A program made the translations under genes and the position numbers. From contig JAUXYJ010000062.1 of the NCBI GenBank assembly GCA_030694465.1, forward strand, positions 1-64,000: a DNA stretch of 64,000 nucleotides, given 5' to 3'. Source of the stretch: Deltaproteobacteria bacterium. Its GTDB lineage: Bacteria > Myxococcota_A > Polyangia > Polyangiales > Ga0077539. Positions 42,899 to 52,391 of the stretch are shown piece by piece (position 1 is the stretch's first letter; each line of letters starts with the position of its first letter). Under the pieces are notes generated by a model. It was not told where the DNA came from, searched no databases, and worked only from the letters and a program-made list of their open reading frames with translations.

Positions 42899-44146
42899 GT
42901 GAATGATCGGTTGCGCGCGCGCCTCTCGCTGCTCTTTGGCTTGGTCTCGGTGCTCGTGGCGCTTGGGCTCACACACTCGCTGATCGCAGAGGATCGCGTG
43001 ATGCGTGTCGCACGCGAGCCGCGCGAGGGCCCCAACACGTCGCCGCGTTGGCAGACCACGCTCGCGTTGCCTCGGTCCGCCACCGTGCGCGCTGTTTTGT
43101 GCCCTGGCCAAGCGTCGGAGGTCCTCCGCGAAGACCCAGCGAGCGCGCTGGTCCTCCGTGGTCTGGACGGAATCGAGCGCGCACGGCAGCCCCTCGGATT
43201 TGACGAAGGTCGCGCACGGCGATGCATCGAGGCGACCGCGCACGCAGGAGGCGTTGTCCGCGTCGAGCTCTGGATGAGCCCACACAACGCGCGCCTGGGT
43301 CGCGCGATTGATGTCTTCTCGCACAGAAGAATTGCAGTGTATTTCGCGATCCCGAGCGTCCTGCTCGTGGCCGCGGTCGCGCTGGCGCTCCTCGGTCCAC
43401 GCGCCCCCGAGCGTGACCTCGTCGGGGACGAAGATGCAGATGCAGAGGGCGCCGGCGAGCCTCCGGTGCAATGGCCCCACGCGTGGCTCTACGCGATCGG
43501 CGCGTATTTGCTCATTCATTTTCTTAACGCGATGGTCTCGTTGGTCTTGATGAGCCTCCGGCGTCCAGTGCCTGGGAGCATCGATGGCGTGTCGGTCCTG
43601 CTCGGCGCGCTCGCGCAGCACGCGATCATGATCGTGGTCTCACTCGCGATGCTCGGCGCGCTCTCACGCAAGACCTCACTGGCGACTCTGCGTGAGCGGT
43701 CGGGCTTCGGTCCGATGTCCATTCGCCAGGCGATTGCCTCGGTTTTGGCAGCCTCGGTGCTGGTCTCAGTGGCCTTCGGCGCGGCGCGATGGATCCCGGA
43801 TTTGGCAAACACTCCCATGGGTCAGCTGCTCGAGCGAGCGCCCCCACGGTATGCGATCGCGGTGGGCGCCATGCTCGCGCCCTTGTCCGAAGAGCTCTTC
43901 TTTCGGGGCGTCTTGGTGCGCGCGTTTGGGCGACGGAGCGTGTGGCTCGGGGCGCTCGCGTCCGTGGTTTTCTTCACCGCGGCGCACGTGCTGCAGCTCT
44001 GGGGAGCGTGGGCTGCGCTCGTCCCGATCTTTGCCGTGGGGGCTACCAACGCGGTGCTCCGCGCCCACTCCCGTGGGCTCGCGCAGCCGTGGCTTGTGCA
44101 CACGCTCTACAACGGCGCGCTCACCGTGGGACTGTTTTTTACCTGA
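42899..44146 (+). CDS. CPBP family intramembrane metalloprotease
   Basis: A 415-aa membrane protein starting at GTG 42899; ATG 42803 is a longer alternative. The first TM helix is followed by an extracytoplasmic domain (residues 35-125), then a cluster of helices. The Abi/CPBP catalytic motif LAPLSEELFFRGVLV near residue 325 carries the EExxxR signature. VFFTAAHVL and TNAVLRAHS give the downstream His and Asn/His. CPBP proteins are CAAX-processing-like proteases or bacteriocin-immunity factors. The large N-terminal extracytoplasmic part is a less common addition. Substrate is unknown. Confidence 0.83.
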   Translation: MNDRLRARLSLLFGLVSVLVALGLTHSLIAEDRVMRVAREPREGPNTSPRWQTTLALPRSATVRAVLCPGQASEVLREDPASALVLRGLDGIERARQPLGFDEGRARRCIEATAHAGGVVRVELWMSPHNARLGRAIDVFSHRRIAVYFAIPSVLLVAAVALALLGPRAPERDLVGDEDADAEGAGEPPVQWPHAWLYAIGAYLLIHFLNAMVSLVLMSLRRPVPGSIDGVSVLLGALAQHAIMIVVSLAMLGALSRKTSLATLRERSGFGPMSIRQAIASVLAASVLVSVAFGAARWIPDLANTPMGQLLERAPPRYAIAVGAMLAPLSEELFFRGVLVRAFGRRSVWLGALASVVFFTAAHVLQLWGAWAALVPIFAVGATNAVLRAHSRGLAQPWLVHTLYNGALTVGLFFT

Positions 44147-44173
44147 AAATTGTCAGGTCCTATCGCAATTGCG
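44141..44173. terminator. Hairpins at the CPBP/Cys-rich lipoprotein convergent junction
   Basis: ACCTGA (44141-44146) pairs with TCAGGT (44153-44158) across a 6-nt loop, directly after a run of six T. CGCAATTGCG (44164-44173) is a 10-bp palindrome. They lie between convergent genes, and the first stem includes the CPBP stop. Terminator function is inferred; the T-run precedes the stem on the plus strand, which is atypical. Confidence 0.4.
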
Positions 44174-44175
44174 GT

Positions 44176-45270
44176 TCAGCCCGCGGCGTCTAGGTCGAGC
44201 CCACCGTCGGTGCTCGCGTCGGTGCTCACGTCTGGGCTCGCGTCAGGCGAGGGCACTACATCCGCGCCAGCCTCCGCAGCGCTCGCGTCGGTGCCGCCAT
44301 CGGTCACTCCGGCGTCTCCGTCCGCTGCGCAGACCCCGAAGCGTGAGCTGGTCCCCATGCGCGTGATGCAGCGCGTGCCCGCGGGGCAGGTGGTGCCCGC
44401 GCGGAGGCAGTCCACGGGCATGCAGCCGCCCGTGGCGTACACGGGCATGGTCATCCCGGTGGGCACGACGCGGTTGCAGAAGTACCCAGCGCGACAGTCG
44501 TTGTCCATCGTGCACTCTTTCCAGCACGAGACGGGATCCCCGGTCATTTCGCCTGAGAACGGGATGACCACGCTACCCATCGGGCACCCTCCGCGAGGCA
44601 AGGGCATGTTGCGCGTGAAGGTCTCGGGACGGCGTGTGACCGAGTAGCAGTACCCGTTGAGGTATCCCGTGGGGGTGTCTGGCATGGGCGTCGCGCTCGT
44701 GGGCAAACGGCAGCGTCCACCGGCGCAGTCGGTCGCGGCTGCGCAGGGTTCGCCATTGAGCGCGCCCATCACGGTCGGGCTAGCTTCACACGTGCCACCG
44801 TACGGATTGCATCGGCGAGGCGAAACACACGCTGGTTCTCCGGCCGCAGGCATCTCTGCGCAGCCCGGAAAACACCCGCGCTTGTCCATCGCGTTCGAGT
44901 CCCAGAAGAAGCACAGCCCGCTGTAGTCCGCGCACTCGTTGGCGCCAGGCGTGCACCGCGGAATGCAGTTGGATCGATAGCACCACCCCGTGTCACCGCA
45001 CACCGAGTCGCGGGTACACGCGCGGGTACAGAGGCCGCCGGGATAGCTCAAATCACAGCGCGAACCTGTCGCGCAGTCAGTGTCTCGTGCGCAGCGTGCA
45101 AACAGCGGCGCGCCTGCCTCTCGCGCGACGTCTTGGGCTACTGGAGTGTCCGTCATCATGGTGACGTCCGCGCCCGCGTCGGTGTTGAGGGGAGGGGGCG
45201 CGCAAGCCGCGAGAGACCACGCCGCGAGCGCTGTGAGTGCGATGCCAAGAGGGCGAAAGGGAGGGGTCAT
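44176..45270 (-). CDS. Cys-rich surface lipoprotein with Asp/Ala tail
   Basis: A 364-aa lipoprotein starting at MTPPFRPLGIALTAL, with lipobox SLAACAPP. After an Asp/Thr-rich linker, short disulfide-rich modules repeat the pattern CxxDxDCxxGxxCxxxxxxGxCTRxC. Examples are RDTDCATGSRCDLSYPGGLC, CGDTGWCYRSNCIPRC, DCAGGRCRLP, and DNDCRAGYFCNR. The C-terminus is an Asp/Ala/Ser repeat tail (DASPDVSTDASTDGG). Such modules are typical of myxobacterial exported lipoproteins; ligand unknown. No catalytic residues seen. It is divergent from the Rieske gene. Confidence 0.8.
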   Translation of the reverse strand: MTPPFRPLGIALTALAAWSLAACAPPPLNTDAGADVTMMTDTPVAQDVAREAGAPLFARCARDTDCATGSRCDLSYPGGLCTRACTRDSVCGDTGWCYRSNCIPRCTPGANECADYSGLCFFWDSNAMDKRGCFPGCAEMPAAGEPACVSPRRCNPYGGTCEASPTVMGALNGEPCAAATDCAGGRCRLPTSATPMPDTPTGYLNGYCYSVTRRPETFTRNMPLPRGGCPMGSVVIPFSGEMTGDPVSCWKECTMDNDCRAGYFCNRVVPTGMTMPVYATGGCMPVDCLRAGTTCPAGTRCITRMGTSSRFGVCAADGDAGVTDGGTDASAAEAGADVVPSPDASPDVSTDASTDGGLDLDAAG

Positions 45271-45400
45271 GGGTGCATTCAGTCCTGAGTGAAAGGTCAA
45301 AGGTGTCGCACGAGGGTAGCGCGAGTAGCGGCGAGTTATGGCATGGAGCGCAGCCGCGTCGTACCTTGCCTCCTCTGGTCCATTGAGGGAGGAGTGAGGA
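45271..45400. promoter_or_regulatory. Divergent promoter region between lipoprotein and Rieske genes
   Basis: This 130-bp gap lies between divergent genes and should contain both promoters. GGAGTGAGGA directly before ATG 45401 gives the Rieske gene a purine-rich ribosome-binding site. I cannot assign -35/-10 boxes. Confidence 0.35.
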
Positions 45401-45988
45401 ATGTCCATGTCACAAGACGATCGACCACGGGCGGGCTCTCGACGAAGGTTTTTGTTTCGGGCGACGGCGAGCGCGATCGCTGCAGGGGCCGTGTTTCCGG
45501 CCTGTGGGATGTCCGCGTTCGGTGTCGACGGTAGAGACGCTGGGAATGACGGCGGACGAGACGGCGTAGACGGCGGTTTGACTCCGTCCGACGGAGGCAC
45601 AACCGGCTCAGAGACCGGGGCCTGCGTTGAGTTCGCCACGGGCGTCCGCGCGACCGAGCTCGCCGTGGGAGAGACCCGTGTCCTGACGGGCCCCGCGCCC
45701 CAACGAATGCCCATCGTCCTTGGGCGAGACGCGCAGGGTCTGTACGCGATGAACGGCGAGTGCACCCACGAGCAGTGCCCTGTCGTGCGCAGGCCGGGGG
45801 GTAGTGATTTCGACTGCAGCTGTATGCATGGCAGCAGGTTTTCGCTCACCGGCGAGCTGACCCAACCTGCGACGCTTCGCGCCGTAGTGCAGGGAAATCT
45901 CCCGCATTTGCAGCTCACGCTGCGCGACGGTCAGCTCGTTGTGTGCACCACCGCCGAGGTCCCGCGGACGAGCCGAGTGACCGCGTAG
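45401..45988 (+). CDS. Tat-exported Rieske [2Fe-2S] protein
   Basis: A 195-aa protein. GSRRRFLFRATASAIAAGAVFPACG is a twin-arginine leader, with a possible lipobox at FPAC. Asp/Gly-rich linkers (residues 45-75) precede the Rieske domain. Its cluster motifs are CTHEQC (Cys/His pair) and CSCMHGSRF (Cys/His pair), matching CxH...CxxH and followed by SLTGELTQPATL. It should carry a high-potential 2Fe-2S cluster outside the cytoplasm, perhaps as a small electron-transfer partner rather than a cytochrome bc1 subunit. No partner oxidase is adjacent. The downstream junction has the 20-bp palindrome. Confidence 0.85.
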   Translation: MSMSQDDRPRAGSRRRFLFRATASAIAAGAVFPACGMSAFGVDGRDAGNDGGRDGVDGGLTPSDGGTTGSETGACVEFATGVRATELAVGETRVLTGPAPQRMPIVLGRDAQGLYAMNGECTHEQCPVVRRPGGSDFDCSCMHGSRFSLTGELTQPATLRAVVQGNLPHLQLTLRDGQLVVCTTAEVPRTSRVTA

Positions 45989-45995
45989 GGTACCG

Positions 45996-46015
45996 ACCCG
46001 GCGACGTCGCCGGGT
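45996..46015. repeat. Dispersed 20-bp palindrome, copy 5
   Basis: ACCCGGCGACGTCGCCGGGT is a perfect 20-bp inverted repeat identical to that at 151-170. It lies 7 bp after the Rieske stop and 9 bp before the TetR stop, between convergent genes. Confidence 0.82.
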
Positions 46016-46024
46016 GAGCGGCGC

Positions 46025-46657
46025 TTACGTCCCCGAGGGGCCGTTGGCGCCATGCAAAAAGATCTGAACGACGGCCTCGAGCACCGTGCGCAAGGACAGT
46101 CCATCGGGGTTGGCCGTCCAGCCCACAGACCCAGCGAGCGCGTTGACCAAGAAAAAATCACACAGGATCTTTGGAGGCAGGGGAGCCTTGAGCTCGCCGC
46201 GCTCGGTCGCAATCTCAAAGCGACGCGCCAACGTCGCGCGAACAGGGTCTACTTCGGTGTCGAGTACGCCCGAGGATCGCGCGCGCAACGCCACGATCGC
46301 GGTGTCTGCGAGCAGCCGTGGGTCGGCCTGCCACTCCTGCGCCATCGAGTCACACAGCGCGTTAAGCGAAGCCATCAGCGAGGCCTCGTTGGGCAACGCC
46401 TCAATGGCCTGCGCGTTGCGCGCCTCGACCACATCCAACAGCTCCATCAGCACGTCTTCTTTCGTGGGAAAATGAAAGTAAAACGTCCCGCGTGACACTC
46501 CGGCCATCTTCGCGATGTCGTCGATCTTCGCTTCGGTAAACCCGTCACGTCGAAACACCTTCAGCGAGCAGTCATAGAGTTTTCGGTGGGTCTCTTCGCG
46601 TTGTCTCTCGCGCGTGCCCATCGTCGGGGCCTCGCTCGGTCGTCGGTCGTCGGTCAT
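46025..46657 (-). CDS. TetR family transcriptional regulator
   Basis: A 210-aa regulator. The ORF extends upstream into the amidase region, but ATG 46657 (MTDDRRPSEAPTMGTRE) gives a normal TetR length. The N-terminal helix-turn-helix is clear: RKLYDCSLKVFRRDGFTEAK, then IDDIAKMAGVSRGTFYFHFP, near residues 25-70. The C-terminal ligand-binding domain is unassigned. It faces the divergent amidase/sulfatase genes 111 bp away, so they may be its targets. ATGTGCACAT in the shared gap (46724-46733) is a candidate operator core. Confidence 0.88.
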   Translation of the reverse strand: MTDDRRPSEAPTMGTRERQREETHRKLYDCSLKVFRRDGFTEAKIDDIAKMAGVSRGTFYFHFPTKEDVLMELLDVVEARNAQAIEALPNEASLMASLNALCDSMAQEWQADPRLLADTAIVALRARSSGVLDTEVDPVRATLARRFEIATERGELKAPLPPKILCDFFLVNALAGSVGWTANPDGLSLRTVLEAVVQIFLHGANGPSGT

Positions 46658-46723
46658 GGCGTTGTTGTGTGCACGTGTACCGCGTGGACCCTCCCTTTGG
46701 CCATGCCTTCGCGACACTGTGTG

Positions 46724-46733
46724 ATGTGCACAT
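46724..46733. promoter_or_regulatory. Candidate TetR operator palindrome
   Basis: ATGTGCACAT is a perfect 10-bp palindrome in the gap between the divergent TetR and amidase genes. TetR regulators usually bind palindromes in such gaps. It is short, so the assignment is tentative. Confidence 0.35.
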
Positions 46734-46768
46734 TGTGACCGCTGGTGTATTTGTACATGCACATCCCC

Positions 46769-48253
46769 ATGCGATTCGACGAGTACGTACAACACGACGG
46801 TCTTGGTCTGGCAGCGCTGGTCGCCCAAGGTGAGGTGAGCTCCGAAGAGCTCGTGCGCTGCGCGATCGCGAGGATCGAGGCGGTGGACAAGAGCATTCAC
46901 GCGGTGATCCACCGGCGATTTGCCCGGGCGATCGACGAGGCCAAACGCAAAGACTACGCCGCGGGGCCCTTCGCGGGTGTCCCGTTTTTGGTCAAAGATC
47001 TCGACGGGACCTTGGCCAACGAGCCCTACAACGCGGGCACCCGCGCGCTCGCGGGCTACATCGCGCCGCACGACTCAGAGCTCTTCGCGCGGTTCAAACG
47101 CGCGGGCATGGTCATTGTGGGCAAGACCAACACGCCCGAGCTGGGTCTCGTCGCGTTTACCGAGCCCGCGCTGCATGGGCCCACGCGCAACCCACACAAC
47201 CAGAGCTACACGCCTGGCGGCAGCAGCGGAGGCTCTGCGGCCGCGGTCGCCGCAGGGATCGTCCCGCTCGCGCACGCAGGCGACGGTGGCGGGAGCATTC
47301 GCATCCCCGCAAGCCACTGCGGTCTCTTTGGTCTCAAGCCCTCGCGAGGCCGCGTCCCGATGGGCCCCGACGAGGGCGAGTCTTGGCACGGGTTTGTCTC
47401 GCGACTCGTCGTCTCACGCAGCGTGCGGGACTCCGCCGCGATGCTCGACATGGTCCACGGGATGGACGAGGGCGCGGCCTACACGGCGCCCGCGGTCTCT
47501 ACGCCGTACCTCTCGTGTATCGAGCGCCCACCGAGCAAGCTCAGGATCGCTTACTCAGCCAAATCGCTGCTCGGACAGAAGACCCATCACGACAACCGCG
47601 CGGCACTCGAAGACGCCATGAAGCTCTGTGCAGACGCCGGACACGACGTGCGTGAGGCGCACCCGAGCTTCGACGCGGCGGCCGTCCGCGTAGCCTATCT
47701 CACCGTGGTTGCGGCGTGCACAGCCAACGCGATCGAAGAGCTCGCCAAGCTCACGGGACGCCCCGCACACCCTTCGCTCTATGAGCCCGTGACCTGGTTC
47801 TTGGGCCAGGTCGGTCGCACGCTCAGCGCGGCCAAGCTCGAGGCAGCGCGCACGGTGATCGCCAAGACCACGCGCGAAATCGGCGCGTTTTTTCGGGACA
47901 TTGACGTGTTTGCGACGCCCACGTGTGCGCACCCTCCCGCGCGCATCGGGGAGCTCAAGCCCAAGGCCTGGGAGCTCGCCGGACTGGCCGTCTTGCGCGA
48001 AGCGCCGGTCGGAGCCGTGCTCGAAAAGACCTTGTTTGCGCTCGCCGAGGGCAACTTTGAGAAGACGCCCAACACCATGCTCTTCAACATGACCGGCCAG
48101 CCCGCGATGAGCGTCCCGCTCGCGATGAACAGCGAGGGCCTGCCCATCGGGACGCAGTTTGTCTCGCGCTATGGCGACGAAGCTACGCTCTTGCAGCTCG
48201 CCGCACAGCTCGAGCAAGCGCGCCCATGGAGCAACCGCCTCGCGACACTATGA
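46769..48253 (+). CDS. Amidase signature family protein
   Basis: A 494-aa amidase. Start chosen at [18 protein letters not shown] (46769), matching how this family usually begins; ATG 46757 and GTG 46745 are also in frame. The Ser-cisSer-Lys triad is visible: Lys76 in [10 protein letters not shown], Ser152 in the [10 protein letters not shown] loop, and Ser176 in [10 protein letters not shown]. The C-terminal segment [20 protein letters not shown] is typical of the family. It hydrolyses an unknown amide. TGA overlaps the ATG of the sulfatase (ATGA at 48250-48253), so the two products are likely co-produced. Divergent TetR gene may regulate it. Confidence 0.9.
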   Translation: MRFDEYVQHDGLGLAALVAQGEVSSEELVRCAIARIEAVDKSIHAVIHRRFARAIDEAKRKDYAAGPFAGVPFLVKDLDGTLANEPYNAGTRALAGYIAPHDSELFARFKRAGMVIVGKTNTPELGLVAFTEPALHGPTRNPHNQSYTPGGSSGGSAAAVAAGIVPLAHAGDGGGSIRIPASHCGLFGLKPSRGRVPMGPDEGESWHGFVSRLVVSRSVRDSAAMLDMVHGMDEGAAYTAPAVSTPYLSCIERPPSKLRIAYSAKSLLGQKTHHDNRAALEDAMKLCADAGHDVREAHPSFDAAAVRVAYLTVVAACTANAIEELAKLTGRPAHPSLYEPVTWFLGQVGRTLSAAKLEAARTVIAKTTREIGAFFRDIDVFATPTCAHPPARIGELKPKAWELAGLAVLREAPVGAVLEKTLFALAEGNFEKTPNTMLFNMTGQPAMSVPLAMNSEGLPIGTQFVSRYGDEATLLQLAAQLEQARPWSNRLATL

Positions 48254-51200
48254 CTGACAATTCGCTGGGCCAACGCGTTCATCGCGCCGCGGTGGTCGGT
48301 GCCCTCGCGGGCCTCTCCGCGGCGGTTCTCGACTTGGCCAGCACGGTCTTGTGGCTCACCGACAGCACCGATCGTCTGCGCTTAGCGCTCGCGGTGACCG
48401 CGCTCTGTGTGGGCGCGAGCACGCTCGTGGCGGTCGGTATAGTCCTGGTTTTGTCAGCGAATTCACAGGGTATTCTCGGTCGGTCACAGCGCCTGCGGTG
48501 GCTCTTGGGCGCGTCGCTCTTGTCGCTGGGCCCCGCGATCGCGCTCGGGACCTGGCTCTTCGAGGGGGGCCGCATGCGGAGGCTCGCGGGGCTGGTCTGG
48601 CTCCGCCCGCTCGCCATGCTCTCGCTCTTTGTGCTGCAAATTGCATTGTATTTCACACTTCACCGGGTCCTCGGTTGGCTCCGCGTCGGTGCCAGTGTGC
48701 GTGCCCAGCGCGTGGTCGCGGCCCTCGCGGTCCTCGCCGCGATGACCCTGCATGCGATCGACCACCGCGTGCTCCCGCGGTTGTACGAATACCTCCACAC
48801 GGTCGTGGGCGCGCTCACGGTGCTCTCGTTGGCGATCGCCTGGCACGCCGTCATCCATACGCCATCGCGTGCAGTTTCACGGGTGTGTTTGCTCGCCGCG
48901 TTGCCTTGGCTCCTCGTGGCGCAGAGCGCCCTTGGGCGCTGGGACAACGTCCGGGCGGAGGTGTTCGCGACACACGCGCCGGTCGCGAGGCACGTCGCGA
49001 TCGTGCTGCAGTTCTTTACGCCCAATGCGCGTTTGTCCCAGGCGTCGAGCGCGCTCGTTGCGGCGAGGCTCAGCGCACAACGCGCAGCGCAAACCAACCG
49101 AACCACGCGTGACGCGAGGCTCGCGCAGACCCTCGGGGCGCACGTGCTGCTGCTCTCGATCGACGCGCTCCGCGATGACTTCGTGACGCACCAACGAACC
49201 CCCGCGATGGCGAGCCTCGCGCGAGAAGGCGTGCGATTTAGGCGGACCTACGCGCAGGCGCCGCACTCGAGCTACTCGATCTCGACGCTTCACACCGGCG
49301 TGTATCTTCACGAGCGCGTGGCCGCAGGACTGAGCGCTGACGCGAAGACCCTGGCGGAGCAATTTGCACACGCGGGCTATCGCACCGTGGGTCTGTACAC
49401 CGACGGGATTTTCTTTACCGAGGGCGAATCGCTCCGCGCCCTCCGCGACCGACACCTTGGTTTTTCTCGCTTCGATCACAGCACACGCGACGCCGAAGCC
49501 ACGACGGACTTGGCCCTCGCCGAGCTCGCCGAGAGCGTGCGTCTGGGCGAACCACCCACCCTGCTGTGGGCCCACTATTTCGACGCGCACGAGCCCTACC
49601 GTGGTGACGGCACGACTCAGCGCGAACGCTATGAGTCCGCGGTGGCCAAGGTCGATCGCGCCATCGCGCGGTTGCTCTCACACGCGCGGCGCACGCTCAC
49701 TCGTCCGCTGATCATCGCGCTCACCGCAGACCATGGCGAAGAGTTCGGCGAGCACGGCGGTGTCTACCACGGGAGCACGCTCTTTGAAGAGCAGGTCCGT
49801 GTCCCTTTGATCATTGTTTCGCCTGCGATTTCACAGGGTGAAGTCACTTCGCCCGTAGGGCTTGTCGACCTCGCCCCGACCCTGCTCGCGCTCGCTGGGA
49901 TCGCCCACCCCAGCGCGAGCCACGGCCGCGACCTGCGCCCGTGGATGCAGCGCGAGACGTCCCCGCCCGACGAGGCTGCAACCGAGCCCGTGTTCGCAGC
50001 GGTCAACACGCGCGTGATGGCGCTGGTGTACCCCTACAAGCTCGTCGCGGATCTTCGCTGGGGCGTGCGCGAGCTCTACCAGCTCGACCGCGATCCGCAC
50101 GAGCGCACCAACCTCGCAGACCAAGAACCCCAGCGTGTGCTCGCGCTCGAGGCAGAGCTCCGCGCGTGGCTCGCGCGCGTCGCCGAAGGTGCCGCGAGCG
50201 ACGAAGAGCTCCGTGCACGCATGGGAGATCACACCGTGACCCCTGCGCTCGCGTCGAGGGTGTCGGACCCACGGCTCTCAAGGGACGAAAGAGAGCGCTC
50301 GGTCGAGGCCCTTGGCGCCCTGCACGAGGTCACTACAATCGAGCAATTATTCAGACAAAATCGCGACGGTGCCCTCGCTCGGTCCCTCGCCCTGGCGCTC
50401 GCACGAGAGGGCAGCGCGCTGGGACGACCCCTGGTGCACTTGGCGCTTCAGAGCGACGAACCCGCGGTGCGCAGCCGCGCAGCCCTCGCGCTCGCAGTCT
50501 ACGGAGATCCTCTCGCGATCGATGCGCTCGGTGAGCTGTTGAGCCACGGCGATGAGCCCGAGCGACACGCCGCGATCGCGGGCCTCGCGCTGAGCGGACC
50601 GAGCGCACAGAGCGAGCGGGCATTGCTCGCCGCACTCGAGGACGATCACCTGCGATTTCGCGCGGCGATGGCATTGGGACAGGTCAGCGGTCTCCGTAGT
50701 TTCGCGCGTTTGTTAGACCTCGCACGGCACGACCGAGCGGCCGACGTGCGCGCGTGGGCCGTCGCCGCAATGGCGCCCATGACACCGGATCCGCGCGTGC
50801 GAGACGCGGTCATCGAGCGCATGCGCAACGACGTCGACGCCCAGACGTTCGCGGCAAGCGTGCTCGCGCGCTGGGGCGATCGGGCTACCGACGTGCGCGT
50901 GTGGGACGCTCGCGAGGGCTCAGGCGTCTGCGCTCGCTCCGAGGACAACGCCCCGTGGATCGCGCTGGGCGCGAGGGCGTGCGAGCTCTCTCCGCTGCGT
51001 ACAGCACGCATCCCTTCGCGGGCGGTCAACCCGACTGCGGCGCGCAGATGGCAGGTCTGGCTTCGCGCCACGGGCGACACAGCGGTCAGCGTGCATGTCG
51101 GCGAAGGCGCTGGCGCGCGCGAGGTCCTGCGCTTCGCGCTCGAGGGCACAATGCACGAGTGGCGCGCGACGATCGAGGGAGCAGACATCGCCCACGCAGC

Positions 51201-51270
51201 GATCGAAGTGCGCGTGGCCGAACGTGGTCACGCACGCGTGGCGCACCTTGTGATGCTCGCGGCGGAGTAG
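48250..51270 (+). CDS. Membrane sulfatase-family hydrolase with HEAT repeats
   Basis: A 1006-aa protein starting at ATG 48250, overlapping the amidase stop. About six TM helices cover residues 15-215. An alkaline-phosphatase/sulfatase domain (about 300-600) follows: VLLLSIDALRDDFV, APHSSYSISTLHTG with Ser in place of the sulfatase Cys, WAHYFDAHEPY, and LTADHGEEFGEHGG. The acidic/His metal residues look complete. HEAT-like helical repeats (650-860; PAVRSRAALALAVYGDP) come next, and a C-terminal beta-sandwich-like region (880-1006) ends the chain. The nucleophile difference suggests phosphotransferase or phosphodiesterase rather than formylglycine chemistry. Confidence 0.85.
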   Translation: MTDNSLGQRVHRAAVVGALAGLSAAVLDLASTVLWLTDSTDRLRLALAVTALCVGASTLVAVGIVLVLSANSQGILGRSQRLRWLLGASLLSLGPAIALGTWLFEGGRMRRLAGLVWLRPLAMLSLFVLQIALYFTLHRVLGWLRVGASVRAQRVVAALAVLAAMTLHAIDHRVLPRLYEYLHTVVGALTVLSLAIAWHAVIHTPSRAVSRVCLLAALPWLLVAQSALGRWDNVRAEVFATHAPVARHVAIVLQFFTPNARLSQASSALVAARLSAQRAAQTNRTTRDARLAQTLGAHVLLLSIDALRDDFVTHQRTPAMASLAREGVRFRRTYAQAPHSSYSISTLHTGVYLHERVAAGLSADAKTLAEQFAHAGYRTVGLYTDGIFFTEGESLRALRDRHLGFSRFDHSTRDAEATTDLALAELAESVRLGEPPTLLWAHYFDAHEPYRGDGTTQRERYESAVAKVDRAIARLLSHARRTLTRPLIIALTADHGEEFGEHGGVYHGSTLFEEQVRVPLIIVSPAISQGEVTSPVGLVDLAPTLLALAGIAHPSASHGRDLRPWMQRETSPPDEAATEPVFAAVNTRVMALVYPYKLVADLRWGVRELYQLDRDPHERTNLADQEPQRVLALEAELRAWLARVAEGAASDEELRARMGDHTVTPALASRVSDPRLSRDERERSVEALGALHEVTTIEQLFRQNRDGALARSLALALAREGSALGRPLVHLALQSDEPAVRSRAALALAVYGDPLAIDALGELLSHGDEPERHAAIAGLALSGPSAQSERALLAALEDDHLRFRAAMALGQVSGLRSFARLLDLARHDRAADVRAWAVAAMAPMTPDPRVRDAVIERMRNDVDAQTFAASVLARWGDRATDVRVWDAREGSGVCARSEDNAPWIALGARACELSPLRTARIPSRAVNPTAARRWQVWLRATGDTAVSVHVGEGAGAREVLRFALEGTMHEWRATIEGADIAHAAIEVRVAERGHARVAHLVMLAAE

Positions 51271-51283
51271 AAAATGCCCCTCA

Positions 51284-51302
51284 AGACTTACACCGTAAGT
51301 CT
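51284..51302. terminator. AGACTTAC-ACC-GTAAGTCT hairpin, copy 2
   Basis: A perfect 8-bp stem with a 3-nt ACC loop lies between the convergent sulfatase and lipoprotein genes. Its core repeats the hairpin at 41198-41210. Confidence 0.55.
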
Positions 51303-51308
51303 GCAGAC

Positions 51309-52184
51309 CTACGGGACGACCTCGAAGTCCATCGGCCCGCGAGGCATAAACTTCGTGCCAAAGAAATAGCCCACGATTCCCACGACGTTGCGCAAGCGCA
51401 TCGTGGTGAGGCGACCCGTGGTGGGGTTGATCAAGGGCTGCCCCATACGGTCGGTGAGCGGGCCGATTTGGGGTGAGAGCTTCATGCCGCCGACCACTGG
51501 GATCTCGCCGCGGCCGACATCCGAGGCCGAGGGATTCTCAAGGCTGATCTCACCGGTGAGCGAGACCAAGACGCCCACGTAGCGGTCGCCGCCTTCGAGG
51601 ACCTGGGTGACCGTGGCGGGCACAATCACCGGTGTCTGACCTGTGCCGATACGCTCAAGGCTCGCGTTTGAGAACTCTGGCAGCGTGCGACCATCGAAGG
51701 TGCACGGCGCGCGCGGGGGTTGGCAGCATCGCGCGCAGTCAAACTCGTCGTAGCGCCCGCCCGAGACCTGGAGCGTGTCGCCCAGCAACAAGTGCGTCCC
51801 GGTGGGTACGACCGTGGGGTTGAAGAGCTGAATCCCGCACACGTGTCGTCCGTCGGCGAGAGGCGCACAGCCGTCGAACGCGGGGTCTGTGACGATCTGC
51901 TGGACCCACGCGTCTCCGGTGGATCCACGGGGCTCGAGGTAGCGATCGATCGCGGTGACCACAACGTCGGTCACGTTGACGGTGCCACCTGGTACGGGCC
52001 GCGCGGCGCGGTTGGCTTGGCGATACAGGGTGAGATTGTCGCCTCGAGACACGGGCTGGTTGCAGCTCCGCGTGTCGAGGTTGTCACAGCGCCGATCGGT
52101 CAGGGGCGTCGCGCATTGCAAGACTCCCAGTGAGACTGCCGACAAAAGCAAGAGCCAGGGACGAAGCGCGCGCGAAATAACCAT
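51309..52184 (-). CDS. Putative lipoprotein, 291 aa
   Basis: Start chosen at MVISRALRPWLLLLSAVSLG (52184), giving a hydrophobic leader that ends in VLQCATPL, an imperfect lipobox, so lipidation is uncertain. The mature protein is beta-rich and Cys-containing (RRCDNLDTRSC, CARCCQPPRAPC). Part of it, from TVNVTDVVVTAIDRYL, resembles an OB-fold or carbohydrate-binding scaffold, but I do not recognise a family. Upstream 207 bp separate it from hisS on the opposite strand. Confidence 0.65.
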   Translation of the reverse strand: MVISRALRPWLLLLSAVSLGVLQCATPLTDRRCDNLDTRSCNQPVSRGDNLTLYRQANRAARPVPGGTVNVTDVVVTAIDRYLEPRGSTGDAWVQQIVTDPAFDGCAPLADGRHVCGIQLFNPTVVPTGTHLLLGDTLQVSGGRYDEFDCARCCQPPRAPCTFDGRTLPEFSNASLERIGTGQTPVIVPATVTQVLEGGDRYVGVLVSLTGEISLENPSASDVGRGEIPVVGGMKLSPQIGPLTDRMGQPLINPTTGRLTTMRLRNVVGIVGYFFGTKFMPRGPMDFEVVP

Positions 52185-52391
52185 AGCGACCGTGCCGTTG
52201 TAGGTGCCACAGGTGACGGTGGTCACACAAGCGCAGAGCGACGGAGTGACAAGCGCGGTTGACGTGCTGTGTGGGGCGCGTCTACCTTCCGCGCGCTTCA
52301 AGGGCCCCCCCTGAGCGTCGCCTCGCTCGGCGGCGATCGCAGTGGAGTTTGCGCAGTGCGCATCGGGGGGCTCTTCGTTCGGTGAGTTTCG
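52185..52391. other. 207-bp divergent region upstream of hisS
   Basis: This gap between the lipoprotein and hisS holds both promoters. A C-run (GGGCCCCCCCTGAGC) lies near 52300, and hairpins such as CGCAGTGCGC (52350s) are short. I saw no T-box, tRNA-like or riboswitch structure. Confidence 0.35.
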
